Assembly: GCA_029781115.1 (NCBI GenBank)
Contig: JAKOXG010000005.1
Span: 16,538 to 80,537 of the forward strand
Reading direction: 5' to 3'
Source: Candidatus Cloacimonadota bacterium
Lineage (GTDB): Bacteria > Cloacimonadota > Cloacimonadia > Cloacimonadales > Cloacimonadaceae
Length of the DNA: 64,000 bases
Part shown: in pieces, positions 41,682 through 49,216 of the stretch
Numbering within the stretch: the stretch's first letter is position 1
Layout: every line of letters begins with the position of its first letter
Translations under genes and position numbers: made by a program
The notes under the pieces: generated by a model
The model's input: the letters and a program-made list of their open reading frames with translations, nothing else
What the model was told of the DNA's origin: nothing
Databases searched by the model: none

Positions 41682-43183
41682 TACCTATTTATAGCCTCAA
41701 ACAGACCAAAGACGCTGACACTCACGCCATCAAAGGATTTGGCATCCCCTCCATGTCGCTGATGGAAAATGCCGGATTGGCAATCGCCAAGCGCATCTTG
41801 ACACTTTACCCGGAGATAAAGCACTGCACCATCGCTTGCGGACCGGGCAACAACGGCGGCGACGGCCTGGTGATCGCCCGCTGGCTGGTAGATATGGACG
41901 TGGATGTGACCATCATCCTGCTGCCTCACCCCAGGCTCAGCACCGAGATGAAGGCACAGCTGCAGATCTGCCGGGAGTTAGACCTTTATATCCTTGATTT
42001 TGATGAAGATAGCCTGATCGTCGACGATGCCTTTTATGAGACTGACCTGATCGTGGATGCGCTCTTCGGCAGTGGCTTCAAAGGCGAAATCAGCGGTGCT
42101 GCGGCAGAGTTGCTGACCATGATCGAGGATTCCCCTGCACCCGTGCTCAGCGTGGACATCCCCTCCGGCTTGGATGCCGATACCGGCAACAGCAGCAAAT
42201 GCGTAAAGGCCGATCATACCATAGCTTTGGAGACGCTCAAGCCGGGTTACTTCATGAACCTGGGGCCGGTGGTATGCGGTCAACTCAGCGTCGCACCCGT
42301 GGGTTTGCACCTCAAGACCCAAGCCATGGCTCCCCTGCTCCACAAGCTGGAAGAGAGCGATCTGATGCTGGATTATCGCACCCGAGCCTCCCACAAAGGT
42401 GTGTGGGGCAAGCTGATGATCATCGGAGCTTGTGATGGCTTTACCGGAGCCACCTTCATGGCCACCGCCTCCGCACTTAAAGCTGGTGCCGGATATGTGT
42501 TTGTGCTGCACAGATCTAACCAGGGCTCACTCTTTGCCGGACGCCTCACCGAAGCCATCTATCAGAAGGTTCCCGAAACCAAACAGCAGCTACCGGATAC
42601 CCGCAAGGTGAAGCAAATGCTCAAAGAAGCCACCGCCATCCTCATCGGCCCGGGTTTGGGACAGGATGAGTGGTCGCTCAAGATGCTGGAAATAGCAGTG
42701 CAGCATAAGGATATCCCCGTGATCTACGACGGGGACGCCCTCAACCTGCTTGCCAAACACCCCAAGCTTTTGCAAGAAACCGCCCACGGCATGAGCATCT
42801 ACACCCCGCATCACGGCGAGTTTTGCCGCCTGGCAAAGGTAGATAAATCCACACTGCAGAGCGACCCCATCGCCACCCTCAAAGCCTGGATGCCGAAGTC
42901 GGACGCCTGCATCCTGCTCAAGAGCCATTATAGCCTGATCCGCTGCGGTGAGGAGCTTTACCTCAATAGCTTTGGCAACGACGGCTTGGCAAAAGCGGGT
43001 AGCGGCGACGTCTTAGCCGGCATGGTTGCTTCTTTCGCCGCCCAAGGCTTGCCTCTGGAAGTCGCCGCCACCAACGCCTCCATCATCCTGGGTTTAACCG
43101 CCGAAAAGATGGCGCAAAGCATGGCTACCCAGGCGATTACCGCCTCAGGCATCATAGACAACCTGCTGAAGCACAACAGGTAG
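41678..43183 (+). CDS. nnr: Bifunctional NAD(P)HX epimerase / ADP-dependent NAD(P)HX dehydratase
   Basis: This 501-residue fusion repairs hydrated NADH and NADPH. The N-terminal YjeF_N epimerase domain (about 1-210) contains ACGPGNNGGDGLVIARWL and DALFGSGFKGEI. The C-terminal ADP/ATP-dependent dehydratase domain (about 225-500) contains IGPGLGQDEW, YDGDALNLLAKHP, TPHHGEFCRL and GSGDVLAGMVASF, the ribokinase-like nucleotide site. Length is that of the usual bacterial fusion. Its ATG overlaps the kinase stop (ATGA), so it is translationally coupled in the operon. The repair reaction has no obvious link to the kinase; the coupling may simply reflect operon compaction. Confidence 0.95.
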   Translation: MIPIYSLKQTKDADTHAIKGFGIPSMSLMENAGLAIAKRILTLYPEIKHCTIACGPGNNGGDGLVIARWLVDMDVDVTIILLPHPRLSTEMKAQLQICRELDLYILDFDEDSLIVDDAFYETDLIVDALFGSGFKGEISGAAAELLTMIEDSPAPVLSVDIPSGLDADTGNSSKCVKADHTIALETLKPGYFMNLGPVVCGQLSVAPVGLHLKTQAMAPLLHKLEESDLMLDYRTRASHKGVWGKLMIIGACDGFTGATFMATASALKAGAGYVFVLHRSNQGSLFAGRLTEAIYQKVPETKQQLPDTRKVKQMLKEATAILIGPGLGQDEWSLKMLEIAVQHKDIPVIYDGDALNLLAKHPKLLQETAHGMSIYTPHHGEFCRLAKVDKSTLQSDPIATLKAWMPKSDACILLKSHYSLIRCGEELYLNSFGNDGLAKAGSGDVLAGMVASFAAQGLPLEVAATNASIILGLTAEKMAQSMATQAITASGIIDNLLKHNR

Positions 43184-43193
43184 GAGGAAGAAC

Positions 43194-43787
43194 ATGCACA
43201 AATTAGCCAAAATGGGCACGCCCATCTTCTGGGCAGAGGGTCATCCCGGGCGTTTGGAAAAGGAAAAGTGGAGCTTGAAAGTGGAAGGACTCTGCGATAA
43301 CCCAACCGAATTTAACTGGCAGCAACTGATGGACTTACCGCAGGTTACTGTCAATGCGCGCCTCACCTCTGTGACCCGCTGGTCTGTGCGTGGAGATTGG
43401 GGCGGCATCAGGTTTAAAGACATCCTGGACGCCGTGGGTATCAAGGATAGCTGCACGCATCTGCGCTTTTGGAGCCATGGTAACCACTACGACACCTCCA
43501 TCCCCTTAAGTATTGCGCTCAAAGAGAAAAGCCTGCTGGCCACCAGCTTTGATGGTGAAGATCTCAGCGAGGATTACGGCGGCCCCATCCGTGCCCTCAT
43601 CCCCTATCTTTGGGGCTATAAATCTGCCAAAAGCATCGTGAAAATCCAGCTTATGGACTACTATATGCCCGGCTTTTGGGAGCTGAGAGGCTACACGGAT
43701 TCAGGCGAGCTTGAGGAAGGCCCCTGCCGTGACATCAACGACGAGGGCGTGGTCAAACACATGACCATAAAGGATTTTACCAGTTAG
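43194..43787 (+). CDS. Small molybdopterin-fold (sulfite oxidase-like) protein lacking the expected Mo-ligand cysteine
   Basis: This 197-residue protein has the sulfite oxidase molybdopterin-binding fold: W-S-L-K-V-E-G-L near 26, SVTRWSVRGDWGGIRFKDIL at 59-78, FWSHGNHYDTSIPLSIAL, EDYGGPIRALIPYLWGYKSAKSI and the end block PGFWELRGYTDSG. In the small single-domain family the segment before TRWS usually reads 'HCVTRWS' with the cysteine as molybdenum ligand; here it reads TSVTRWS (Ser59, codon TCT). It may therefore bind cofactor differently or be inactive. There is no signal peptide, so it is probably cytosolic. AGGAGG precedes the ATG, 10 bases after the previous stop. Last gene of the operon; convergent with the next. 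Confidence 0.82.
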   Translation: MHKLAKMGTPIFWAEGHPGRLEKEKWSLKVEGLCDNPTEFNWQQLMDLPQVTVNARLTSVTRWSVRGDWGGIRFKDILDAVGIKDSCTHLRFWSHGNHYDTSIPLSIALKEKSLLATSFDGEDLSEDYGGPIRALIPYLWGYKSAKSIVKIQLMDYYMPGFWELRGYTDSGELEEGPCRDINDEGVVKHMTIKDFTS

Positions 43788-43820
43788 AGATACGCCCTTC
43801 CAGCTCTACCGGAAACCTAT

Positions 43821-44825
43821 CTACTTGTCGTCGAAGCTATCCCAATCCGGGATGGTGTGATATTTGGCCTTATCGCCTTCCCGCACCCGCATATTGGGCC
43901 TGGGCTTGGGTTTGGGTGTAAATCTTTGTTGCGGGCGTGAAGCAGATCTGTTGGGTTTATAGTTGCGTTGCTGCCTGGTTTGCTGTGAATCGCGCTGTTG
44001 CGATTGGGGTCTGTTCTTGGGGGTTCTGCCCCGGGATTTGTTTCTCCGATCATAGCTTCTGGAGCCACTTTGCCCTCTATTCACCGCCGATTTGCCATAG
44101 CGCTTCCGCTTTTCCCAATTCATCTTTTCCGTAGCGTGTTGGATCACCAAAGGTGCCGCTTTGTCCTTGTTATTGGCCAGAAACTCCTCCACCGCTTCGG
44201 AATAGAAGCCCCACAGCTCCATCAGATAGATGCCAACTGCCTGCTGCACTATCTTTTCGGGATCATTGAGCAGGGGTTCTGCAAATTCCAGCAGCATATC
44301 GGAAGAGACCTTATCTTTCAGATACAGCATGGTGAGGATGCCCACGCGGCGGGTCCACTTGCTTTCTGCCTCTCTCCAGGCTTTAAAATCATCCACGCTC
44401 GCTATGCCCAGCTCCAAAAACACAGGCGTGATCTTGGTAGCCAGAAGGTCGATGATGAGGACGTTTTCCAGACCGTCATCCAGCCAGCTTTTCACCTGAT
44501 CATAGCAATGGCGGTCCATTCGGGGTCTGTGTTTCTTCAGCATTTGGACGGCCAAAAGCTGCAGCTCATATTTATGCGTGGCTACACATATCGTCCCAAA
44601 ATCCGCCAGTTCAGGCACGGTGAGGCCATAGTTGTCCAGCACCATCATCAGCATCTCTCTTTGCTCTTCGTCGGTCAAGCCAAAGGCGTCATAGATCGAA
44701 TCCTTGTGCTGGGGATAGTTCTTAATCACCACTTGTGGGTCTTCATGCTCATAGAGATACTTCATGCAAGCATCCAATATCTCCTGTTGAAGAGCGCTTA
44801 TTTCAAGGTTATCTTTCATTTTCAT
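43821..44825 (-). CDS. AlkD-like HEAT-repeat protein with basic RG/Q-rich tail
   Basis: This 334-residue protein has an all-helical N-terminal part (about 1-235) with a segment like DNA alkylation repair proteins: DDFKAWREAESKWTRRVGILTMLYLKDKV. In AlkD the equivalent tryptophan and arginine region lines the DNA-binding groove. I cannot confirm the catalytic aspartate from sequence alone. Residues about 240-320 form a disordered, strongly basic tail rich in Arg, Gln, Ser, Pro and Gly (RGQSGSRSYDRRNKSRGR), as in nucleic-acid-binding tails, unusual for AlkD. It overlaps the methyltransferase stop by one base (TAATG), so the two are coupled. Could be a DNA glycosylase or an RNA/DNA-binding scaffold. 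Confidence 0.65.
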   Translation of the reverse strand: MKMKDNLEISALQQEILDACMKYLYEHEDPQVVIKNYPQHKDSIYDAFGLTDEEQREMLMMVLDNYGLTVPELADFGTICVATHKYELQLLAVQMLKKHRPRMDRHCYDQVKSWLDDGLENVLIIDLLATKITPVFLELGIASVDDFKAWREAESKWTRRVGILTMLYLKDKVSSDMLLEFAEPLLNDPEKIVQQAVGIYLMELWGFYSEAVEEFLANNKDKAAPLVIQHATEKMNWEKRKRYGKSAVNRGQSGSRSYDRRNKSRGRTPKNRPQSQQRDSQQTRQQRNYKPNRSASRPQQRFTPKPKPRPNMRVREGDKAKYHTIPDWDSFDDK

Positions 44826-45574
44826 TACTCCAAATTATCGTGCGAGAAGCCTTTACCTTTGCCGGTAACCAAGACATGCCAGCGGTTGAACATCTGTTTG
44901 AACCGCCAGCTCATCATCTTGCCCGGGTTGAGTTGCATCAGCATCCTGCGCAGAAATACGTCCCAGTTTGTGCTTTCATGATCCTGGAAAAAGCCGCTGC
45001 TTTCCATCACATCCATCATATAATGGTGCAGATATTCCATCTGAGGCCGCTCCAAAGGCACTTCCTGACCCGCTCGCCGCCGTTCCTTGACTGAGTAAAT
45101 CTCCCAGCAGGCGATGGCAACGGCTTGCGCCAGATTGATGGAAGGAAAGGCAGGATTTGCCGGGATATGACAGCGCAAAGGGCACAAATCCGCCTCTGCA
45201 TCCGTGAGCCCAAAGGTTTCTCTGCCAAAGACCAAGCCCAGCTTGAGGTCTTGCGCCTCGCTCGCATATTGGGCCATGGCTTTCGGGTCAAAATCTATCG
45301 GTTTGAGCTTGCCCACGCGCCGGGAAAAGGCGATCACCCTGTCCAGATCTGCGGTGGCAGCTTCAAGATCATCATATACTTGCGCATTTTCCAGGATGAA
45401 GGTGGAGTGCATGGCAAGGTAAAAGTCGTTTTTGGTGGGCAGCGAACCCACGATGCGCAGGTTGGCAAAAGAAAAGTTGTTCATGATCCGGGCCACGGCA
45501 CCCACATTGCCCTCGTAGATTGGCTCCACCAGGATGATGTAGATGTTTTCTGCTTTGCAGCCCGGAGTGTTCAT
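44825..45574 (-). CDS. SpoU/TrmH-family RNA 2'-O-methyltransferase, TrmJ-like
   Basis: This 249-residue SPOUT enzyme would methylate the 2'-oxygen of tRNA (or rRNA) with SAM. Motif 1 is VEPIYEGNVGAVARIMNNF, motif 2 LGLVFGRETFGLTDAEADLC and motif 3 IPANPAFPSINLAQAVAIACWEIY, forming the trefoil knot. The order and the 'GRE..GL...E...C' motif are those of TrmJ, which acts on position 32 of tRNAs. The C-terminal extension (about 165-249) is also TrmJ-like. It is coupled to the AlkD-like gene downstream and begins 6 bases after the helical-repeat gene upstream. Confidence 0.9.
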   Translation of the reverse strand: MNTPGCKAENIYIILVEPIYEGNVGAVARIMNNFSFANLRIVGSLPTKNDFYLAMHSTFILENAQVYDDLEAATADLDRVIAFSRRVGKLKPIDFDPKAMAQYASEAQDLKLGLVFGRETFGLTDAEADLCPLRCHIPANPAFPSINLAQAVAIACWEIYSVKERRRAGQEVPLERPQMEYLHHYMMDVMESSGFFQDHESTNWDVFLRRMLMQLNPGKMMSWRFKQMFNRWHVLVTGKGKGFSHDNLE

Positions 45575-45580
45575 GATTGC

Positions 45581-46402
45581 CTAAGATTGCAATATTTGAT
45601 GCAGACGGTTGCCCATCTGAGATACCAGCGGTGAGGAATCCTTGCGCCAATCACCAACCACACGCCGGGTGATGGTCCAAAAATCATTGCTCTGATCCTC
45701 ACGTTCCCGCCGCGCCACGATGGCGGCCAGCACCTTCAGGGCATCCCACAAAAGCCTGGCTCTGTCTTCATCGCCAAACTTCAGCCAGCGTAAAACATTC
45801 ATATAGGCGTGCTGGGGACGGTGACGCGCCACCGAGATCAGCGTCTTGACAAACTTCTCCTGCACGTCGGGATCTTCATCATCCAACAGCTTTTCCAGGT
45901 GCATGAGCACAAATTGCGGGCTATCCAGCGCAACCCTTTCCATGCCGTGCATGCTCATCGCCCGTTTTTTGGGTGAGGGTGACAATGCCCACTGCGCCAT
46001 CTCCTGCTTCATCAGCTCAGGGTGCGACTTCCAGAGCTCCTCGATAATGTGCTCGCTCTCCCATCTGACCGTCTCCGCAGTCTTGCTCAGGATGCGCAGC
46101 AGCACCTCCGGATTATCTATATTACTATAATAAAAGTAGAATAAAGCGGTAGCACGAATCCCGTAGATGTGGTCGTCCAACAGTTTGGAACACACCTCTT
46201 TCATCGCTCCAGGCCCTTCATAAGTTGCCAAACGCTTGCCCAGCTCCTCGCGAACAAAATAGTTCTGCGTGTTTGCCATCTCAGTTATCAGTTCAGTTGC
46301 TTCTTGAATGCGGTCTTTACCCAAATTGATAAAGATCTTTTCCACTTGGGAATCAATTAGCTTGTAATCGTCCAGATTTAGACGACCTATACTCTTGATC
46401 AT
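45581..46402 (-). CDS. HEAT/AlkD-like helical-repeat protein
   Basis: This 273-residue, all-helical protein has repeating helix pairs (ELGKRLATYEGPGAMKEV; LLDDHIYGIRATALFYFYY; LLDDEDPDVQEKFVKTLISVA) typical of HEAT or AlkD-like solenoids. No catalytic residue is recognised. GGAG lies 9 bases before the ATG. It is the first gene of a three-gene unit with the methyltransferase and the AlkD-like protein. Together with 43821-44825 and 52552-53370 it makes three helical-repeat proteins within 10 kb. Possible roles are DNA repair or protein scaffolding; function unknown. Confidence 0.7.
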   Translation of the reverse strand: MIKSIGRLNLDDYKLIDSQVEKIFINLGKDRIQEATELITEMANTQNYFVREELGKRLATYEGPGAMKEVCSKLLDDHIYGIRATALFYFYYSNIDNPEVLLRILSKTAETVRWESEHIIEELWKSHPELMKQEMAQWALSPSPKKRAMSMHGMERVALDSPQFVLMHLEKLLDDEDPDVQEKFVKTLISVARHRPQHAYMNVLRWLKFGDEDRARLLWDALKVLAAIVARREREDQSNDFWTITRRVVGDWRKDSSPLVSQMGNRLHQILQS

Positions 46403-46606
46403 ATGTGCTTACTCCAGCAATTTGTGCTTTCTAATACTGTGCATCCCATACACGAAAAACGAGGTAGAATACTTTTTTCTCTCGGACTTTCCCCAGAGGA
46501 TGCATTAAGGTAAGGTATTGTGTTTGTAGGTAATAACACAGACGTTATAGTGCCAAAAAGATTGTCGTGTGGTGGCCATCTGTAGAACCCATGTAACTTG
46601 GATACT

Positions 46607-46634
46607 AAGATATTGAAGAGGCCGTTTTTGTCAA
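46607..46634 (-). promoter_or_regulatory. Promoter of the helical-repeat/TrmJ unit
   Basis: On the minus strand TTGACA (46634-46629) is followed by a 16-base spacer and TATCTT (46612-46607), the same -10 as before rmuC. The leader to 46402 would be about 190 bases; nothing recognisable is seen in it. Confidence 0.65.
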
Positions 46635-46639
46635 GAGAA

Positions 46640-46950
46640 TTCGGATTTTGCCCTGTTTGGAGGCTGATATATCTCCGCTGAAGAGTGGTAGAGGACGCTG
46701 TGTTGTCTGCACCGGCAACCTCGTCTCGGAACCCCTTCCACCAAGCAGAAAAGAGCTGGAAGCAAATACCAGGCTCTACCCGGAAGCGATGTCACCGATA
46801 TTGGTTTAGGTTACCAAAATATACATTGTTGGCAAGCATGTGCCTGAATTGGCATGGTGTCTAATCCAAGCTACCATCCACCTTGGGTTGTAATTGCGGC
46901 GTTTTTGCCACCAATCTACGACACCATTATCACCAAAACCAGGCCCAGTT
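46640..46950. other. Intergenic stretch with no recognised feature
   Basis: I see no convincing gene, RNA or repeat here. Short open frames lack ribosome-binding sites and show no protein-like composition. It separates the promoter at 46607-46634 from repeat copy 3. Confidence 0.6.
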
Positions 46951-47270
46951 TTGCCCCCATTTTATTTGCCACAACCAGAGAATAGCGAAACATTTGATTT
47001 TTCACGTCTGCCGACCACCATCCGAAAGGTGCTTTTGCCCCCACTCGGCTCTGCCTCCTAACTGCCTGCTTTCTTACTCGTTACTTGATCGAGGAGCAGG
47101 AGAGCAGCAGGGGCGGGGTTGGCAAGCCGCATGAAATCGGCATTTGAGGGGTGTCTTTGATAGCGGTTATAGGTAACCTTATTATGGGCCAAGGTCAAAT
47201 GTTGATTTTGAGCCGGCTTTTTCCTGTTCCCTGTTCATCCAAATATCACCTACTATTTTTATGGGTGATT
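46950..47270 (+). repeat. Dispersed intergenic repeat, copy 3 of 3
   Basis: The core 47059-47150 matches copy 2 closely (GAGGAGCAGGAGAGCAGC, GGCAAGCCGCATG, TCGGCATTTGAGGGG) and the right part matches copy 1 (TTTGATAGCGGTTAT, ATCACCTACTATTTTTATGGGTG split over two blocks). It has the same orientation as the other two. The stop codon of nadD lies 16 bases beyond its right edge. Confidence 0.8.
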
Positions 47271-47285
47271 GGTGGCTGTTTTAAC

Positions 47286-47888
47286 TTAGCTTTTTATGCC
47301 GGAAGCGTAAAGCCGGCTCACCTGCGGCTCAATTTCTTCCGGGACCAAGCCCCGGATGCTGAGCCCTTGGGCGATTTTTTGTCTGATGGAGCTGGAGGAG
47401 ACCTCCGGGGGACGGATGTCTTTGATCAGGTAGTTAATTCCCAGCTCATCAAGGCCTTGCAGCTCGTAACCCACTCTGGGGACGATCAGGAAGGTGACGT
47501 TTGCTTTCAGCCACTCAAAGTCATACCAGTGGTGCAATGTGGCCAGGTTGTCGCTGCCGATCACAAAGGCAAAGTGTTTCTCGGGGTATTTAGCCTGCAG
47601 TCGGCGCATCAAATCTGCGGTATAGCCGCTTCCGGCGGCGTCATCCAGCCAAACTTCCACGCCGGGTTGCAGCACTGTCTGGATCAGTTGCAGCCGCTGC
47701 TCAAAGGGCAGTATCGTTGTATCTTTCTTAAAGTGGTGATTTCCCACGGGCATGAGCGCCACGGTTTCGATCTCCGGATCAGCGCTGAGCCGTGCGGCTA
47801 AATATAAGTGTCCGTTGTGGATAGGGTCAAAGCTGCCACCGATGATGGCGGTGTAGCGTTTGGGGTTTTGTGCTTCAGTATTTGGCAA
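47286..47888 (-). CDS. nadD: Nicotinate-nucleotide adenylyltransferase
   Basis: This 200-residue enzyme joins nicotinate mononucleotide and ATP to form deamido-NAD+. It has the nucleotidyltransferase motif GGSFDPIHNGHLYLA (about 18-32), FVIGSDNLATLHHWYDF for substrate binding and the end motif SSSSIRQKIAQG (the ISSTxIR equivalent). Length is normal. Its start overlaps the end of the BamD-like gene by 14 bases, so it is the last gene of the envelope operon running from 53370. NadC for the same pathway is encoded about 6 kb away on the other strand. Confidence 0.95.
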   Translation of the reverse strand: MPNTEAQNPKRYTAIIGGSFDPIHNGHLYLAARLSADPEIETVALMPVGNHHFKKDTTILPFEQRLQLIQTVLQPGVEVWLDDAAGSGYTADLMRRLQAKYPEKHFAFVIGSDNLATLHHWYDFEWLKANVTFLIVPRVGYELQGLDELGINYLIKDIRPPEVSSSSIRQKIAQGLSIRGLVPEEIEPQVSRLYASGIKS

Positions 47889-48603
47889 ATTTCTTGGCCA
47901 GCTTTTTGGCTTCTTTGCTTTGGGGATACTTCTGTGCCAAGCTCTGGTAGTAGCTTACCGCCTCGTCCCTGCGCTTCTGTTTCTTGCAGATGACGGCGCT
48001 GTAGTAGAGGGAAAGCTTGTCCCATTCATTGTCATTGCCGAGGTCTGTCACTTCGTCAAAATACATGAGCGCCGCACTGTAATCCTTCATTTTGTAGCTG
48101 ATATAGCCGTTGCGATAGCGCTTTTCGATCAGCTTATTCTGTCCCTTGCGGATGTATTCGATGGCGCTCTGGTAGCGTTCGTCGTTGGGATATTTCTCGA
48201 TAAAGCGGCGGAAAACGTTGATGGCGGCGATGGTCTCGCTCTGGTCATATTGCGCCGGCAGTGATTCTTCCAGCATGCAGAGTGCGGATTGGAACATGGC
48301 GGTGGAGGCGTTTTCATGCTTTGGAAATGCGTTCATAAACTCTTCGTAAGCGACCCTCGCCTCGGCAAACTTATTCAGAGCAAAATAGCTGTCTGCCTGA
48401 CGCATCAGCGCATAGGCCGTCTGGGCGGTGGAGCGTTCAAAATAGACGTCCTGATACAGTTCTGCGGCGCGGGCATATTTCTTGTTGGCATAGAATTCAT
48501 CGGCTTTGGCGAGCTTTTCTTCGCTACTTTTATATACAGCAGTCTTGGCGCAGGACATGAGCAAGGCCATGACTATCAATAGGATAACTAAACGCAGTTT
48601 CAT
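47875..48603 (-). CDS. BamD/YfiO-like outer-membrane assembly lipoprotein
   Basis: This 242-residue lipoprotein has a lipobox ending LLMSC at about residues 14-18, then five or so TPR-like helix pairs (ADEFYANKKYARAAELYQDVYF; AEARVAYEEFMNAFPKHENA; INVFRRFIEKYPNDERYQSA; SALMYFDEVTDLG...). This is the BamD layout, the essential lipoprotein partner of BamA in inserting outer-membrane barrels. ATG 48603 is chosen over 48618 because AGGA precedes it and the signal peptide is then compact. Generic TPR lipoproteins look similar, but the size and position next to a YbgF-like gene support the call. Confidence 0.82.
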   Translation of the reverse strand: MKLRLVILLIVMALLMSCAKTAVYKSSEEKLAKADEFYANKKYARAAELYQDVYFERSTAQTAYALMRQADSYFALNKFAEARVAYEEFMNAFPKHENASTAMFQSALCMLEESLPAQYDQSETIAAINVFRRFIEKYPNDERYQSAIEYIRKGQNKLIEKRYRNGYISYKMKDYSAALMYFDEVTDLGNDNEWDKLSLYYSAVICKKQKRRDEAVSYYQSLAQKYPQSKEAKKLAKKFAKY

Positions 48604-48622
48604 GTGAAAGTTCCTCATATGC

Positions 48623-49216
48623 TTATTGGGTGGTCCAGAGTAGATAGATGATGGAGGCGAGAGCAGCCGTGATCAACATCGGTTCAAACCAAGTGATGCC
48701 TTTGGTAGCCTTCTGGGTGTCGGGGCTGGTTTTTGCCTCCTGGGTGAAGGAGTCCAGCTGCAAAAGCTGTCCCGAAGGCAGGGCTATCTGTTTGATATTA
48801 AAGTGATATAGCGGGATCCTGGTCGAGGAATAGGAGAGGAAGCCGCGTTCTTCCACGGTTTTCCAATCCAATTCCATCTCCACCAAGACCAGGCGTGCTT
48901 GAGCCAGGCCGAGCTGCGAGAGAGCTCTTGCCTGGCTGATAGAGTGTTCGCTGGTAGAGTCTTGGGCTGGCTCAAAGTCACCTAACTCGGCCTCGCGCAG
49001 GTCGGCTCCCTTATCCAAGAGCTTCTTTTTCACTTCGTTGGCCAAGGTGTTGCTGTGTTGACCAGCCCTGATCTCCAGAAATATAGGCTCGCCTGTGTCT
49101 ATGTGTTGCACGATCATCCGGCTGGCTTCCGGAAGGGAGGGTCCCGAAGACAAACCGGAGAGCATATTGACCGAAGCGATCAATAGCAAGCAACACAGCC
49201 ACAGGCTTTTATGCAT
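48623..49216 (-). CDS. Exported protein of unknown function with C-terminal membrane helix
   Basis: This 197-residue protein has a signal peptide (about 1-22, MHKSLWLCCLLLIASVNML) and a hydrophobic segment at the very end (MLITAALASIIYLLWTTQ), so it would be tail-anchored in the inner membrane facing outward. In between is a mixed alpha/beta stretch (IVQHIDTGEPIFLEIRAG; ARLVLVEMELDWKTVEERG) vaguely like small periplasmic lipoproteins. I recognise no family. It lies 6 bases after the YbgF-like stop and 19 bases before the BamD-like start, so an envelope role is likely. Confidence 0.65.
   Translation of the reverse strand: MHKSLWLCCLLLIASVNMLSGLSSGPSLPEASRMIVQHIDTGEPIFLEIRAGQHSNTLANEVKKKLLDKGADLREAELGDFEPAQDSTSEHSISQARALSQLGLAQARLVLVEMELDWKTVEERGFLSYSSTRIPLYHFNIKQIALPSGQLLQLDSFTQEAKTSPDTQKATKGITWFEPMLITAALASIIYLLWTTQ

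Noticed and set aside
46640..47285. Small genes in the 46.4-47.3 kb gap (for example 46883-47134)
   Set aside because: These frames lie partly in the dispersed repeat, are not conserved in the other copies, and lack ribosome-binding sites.
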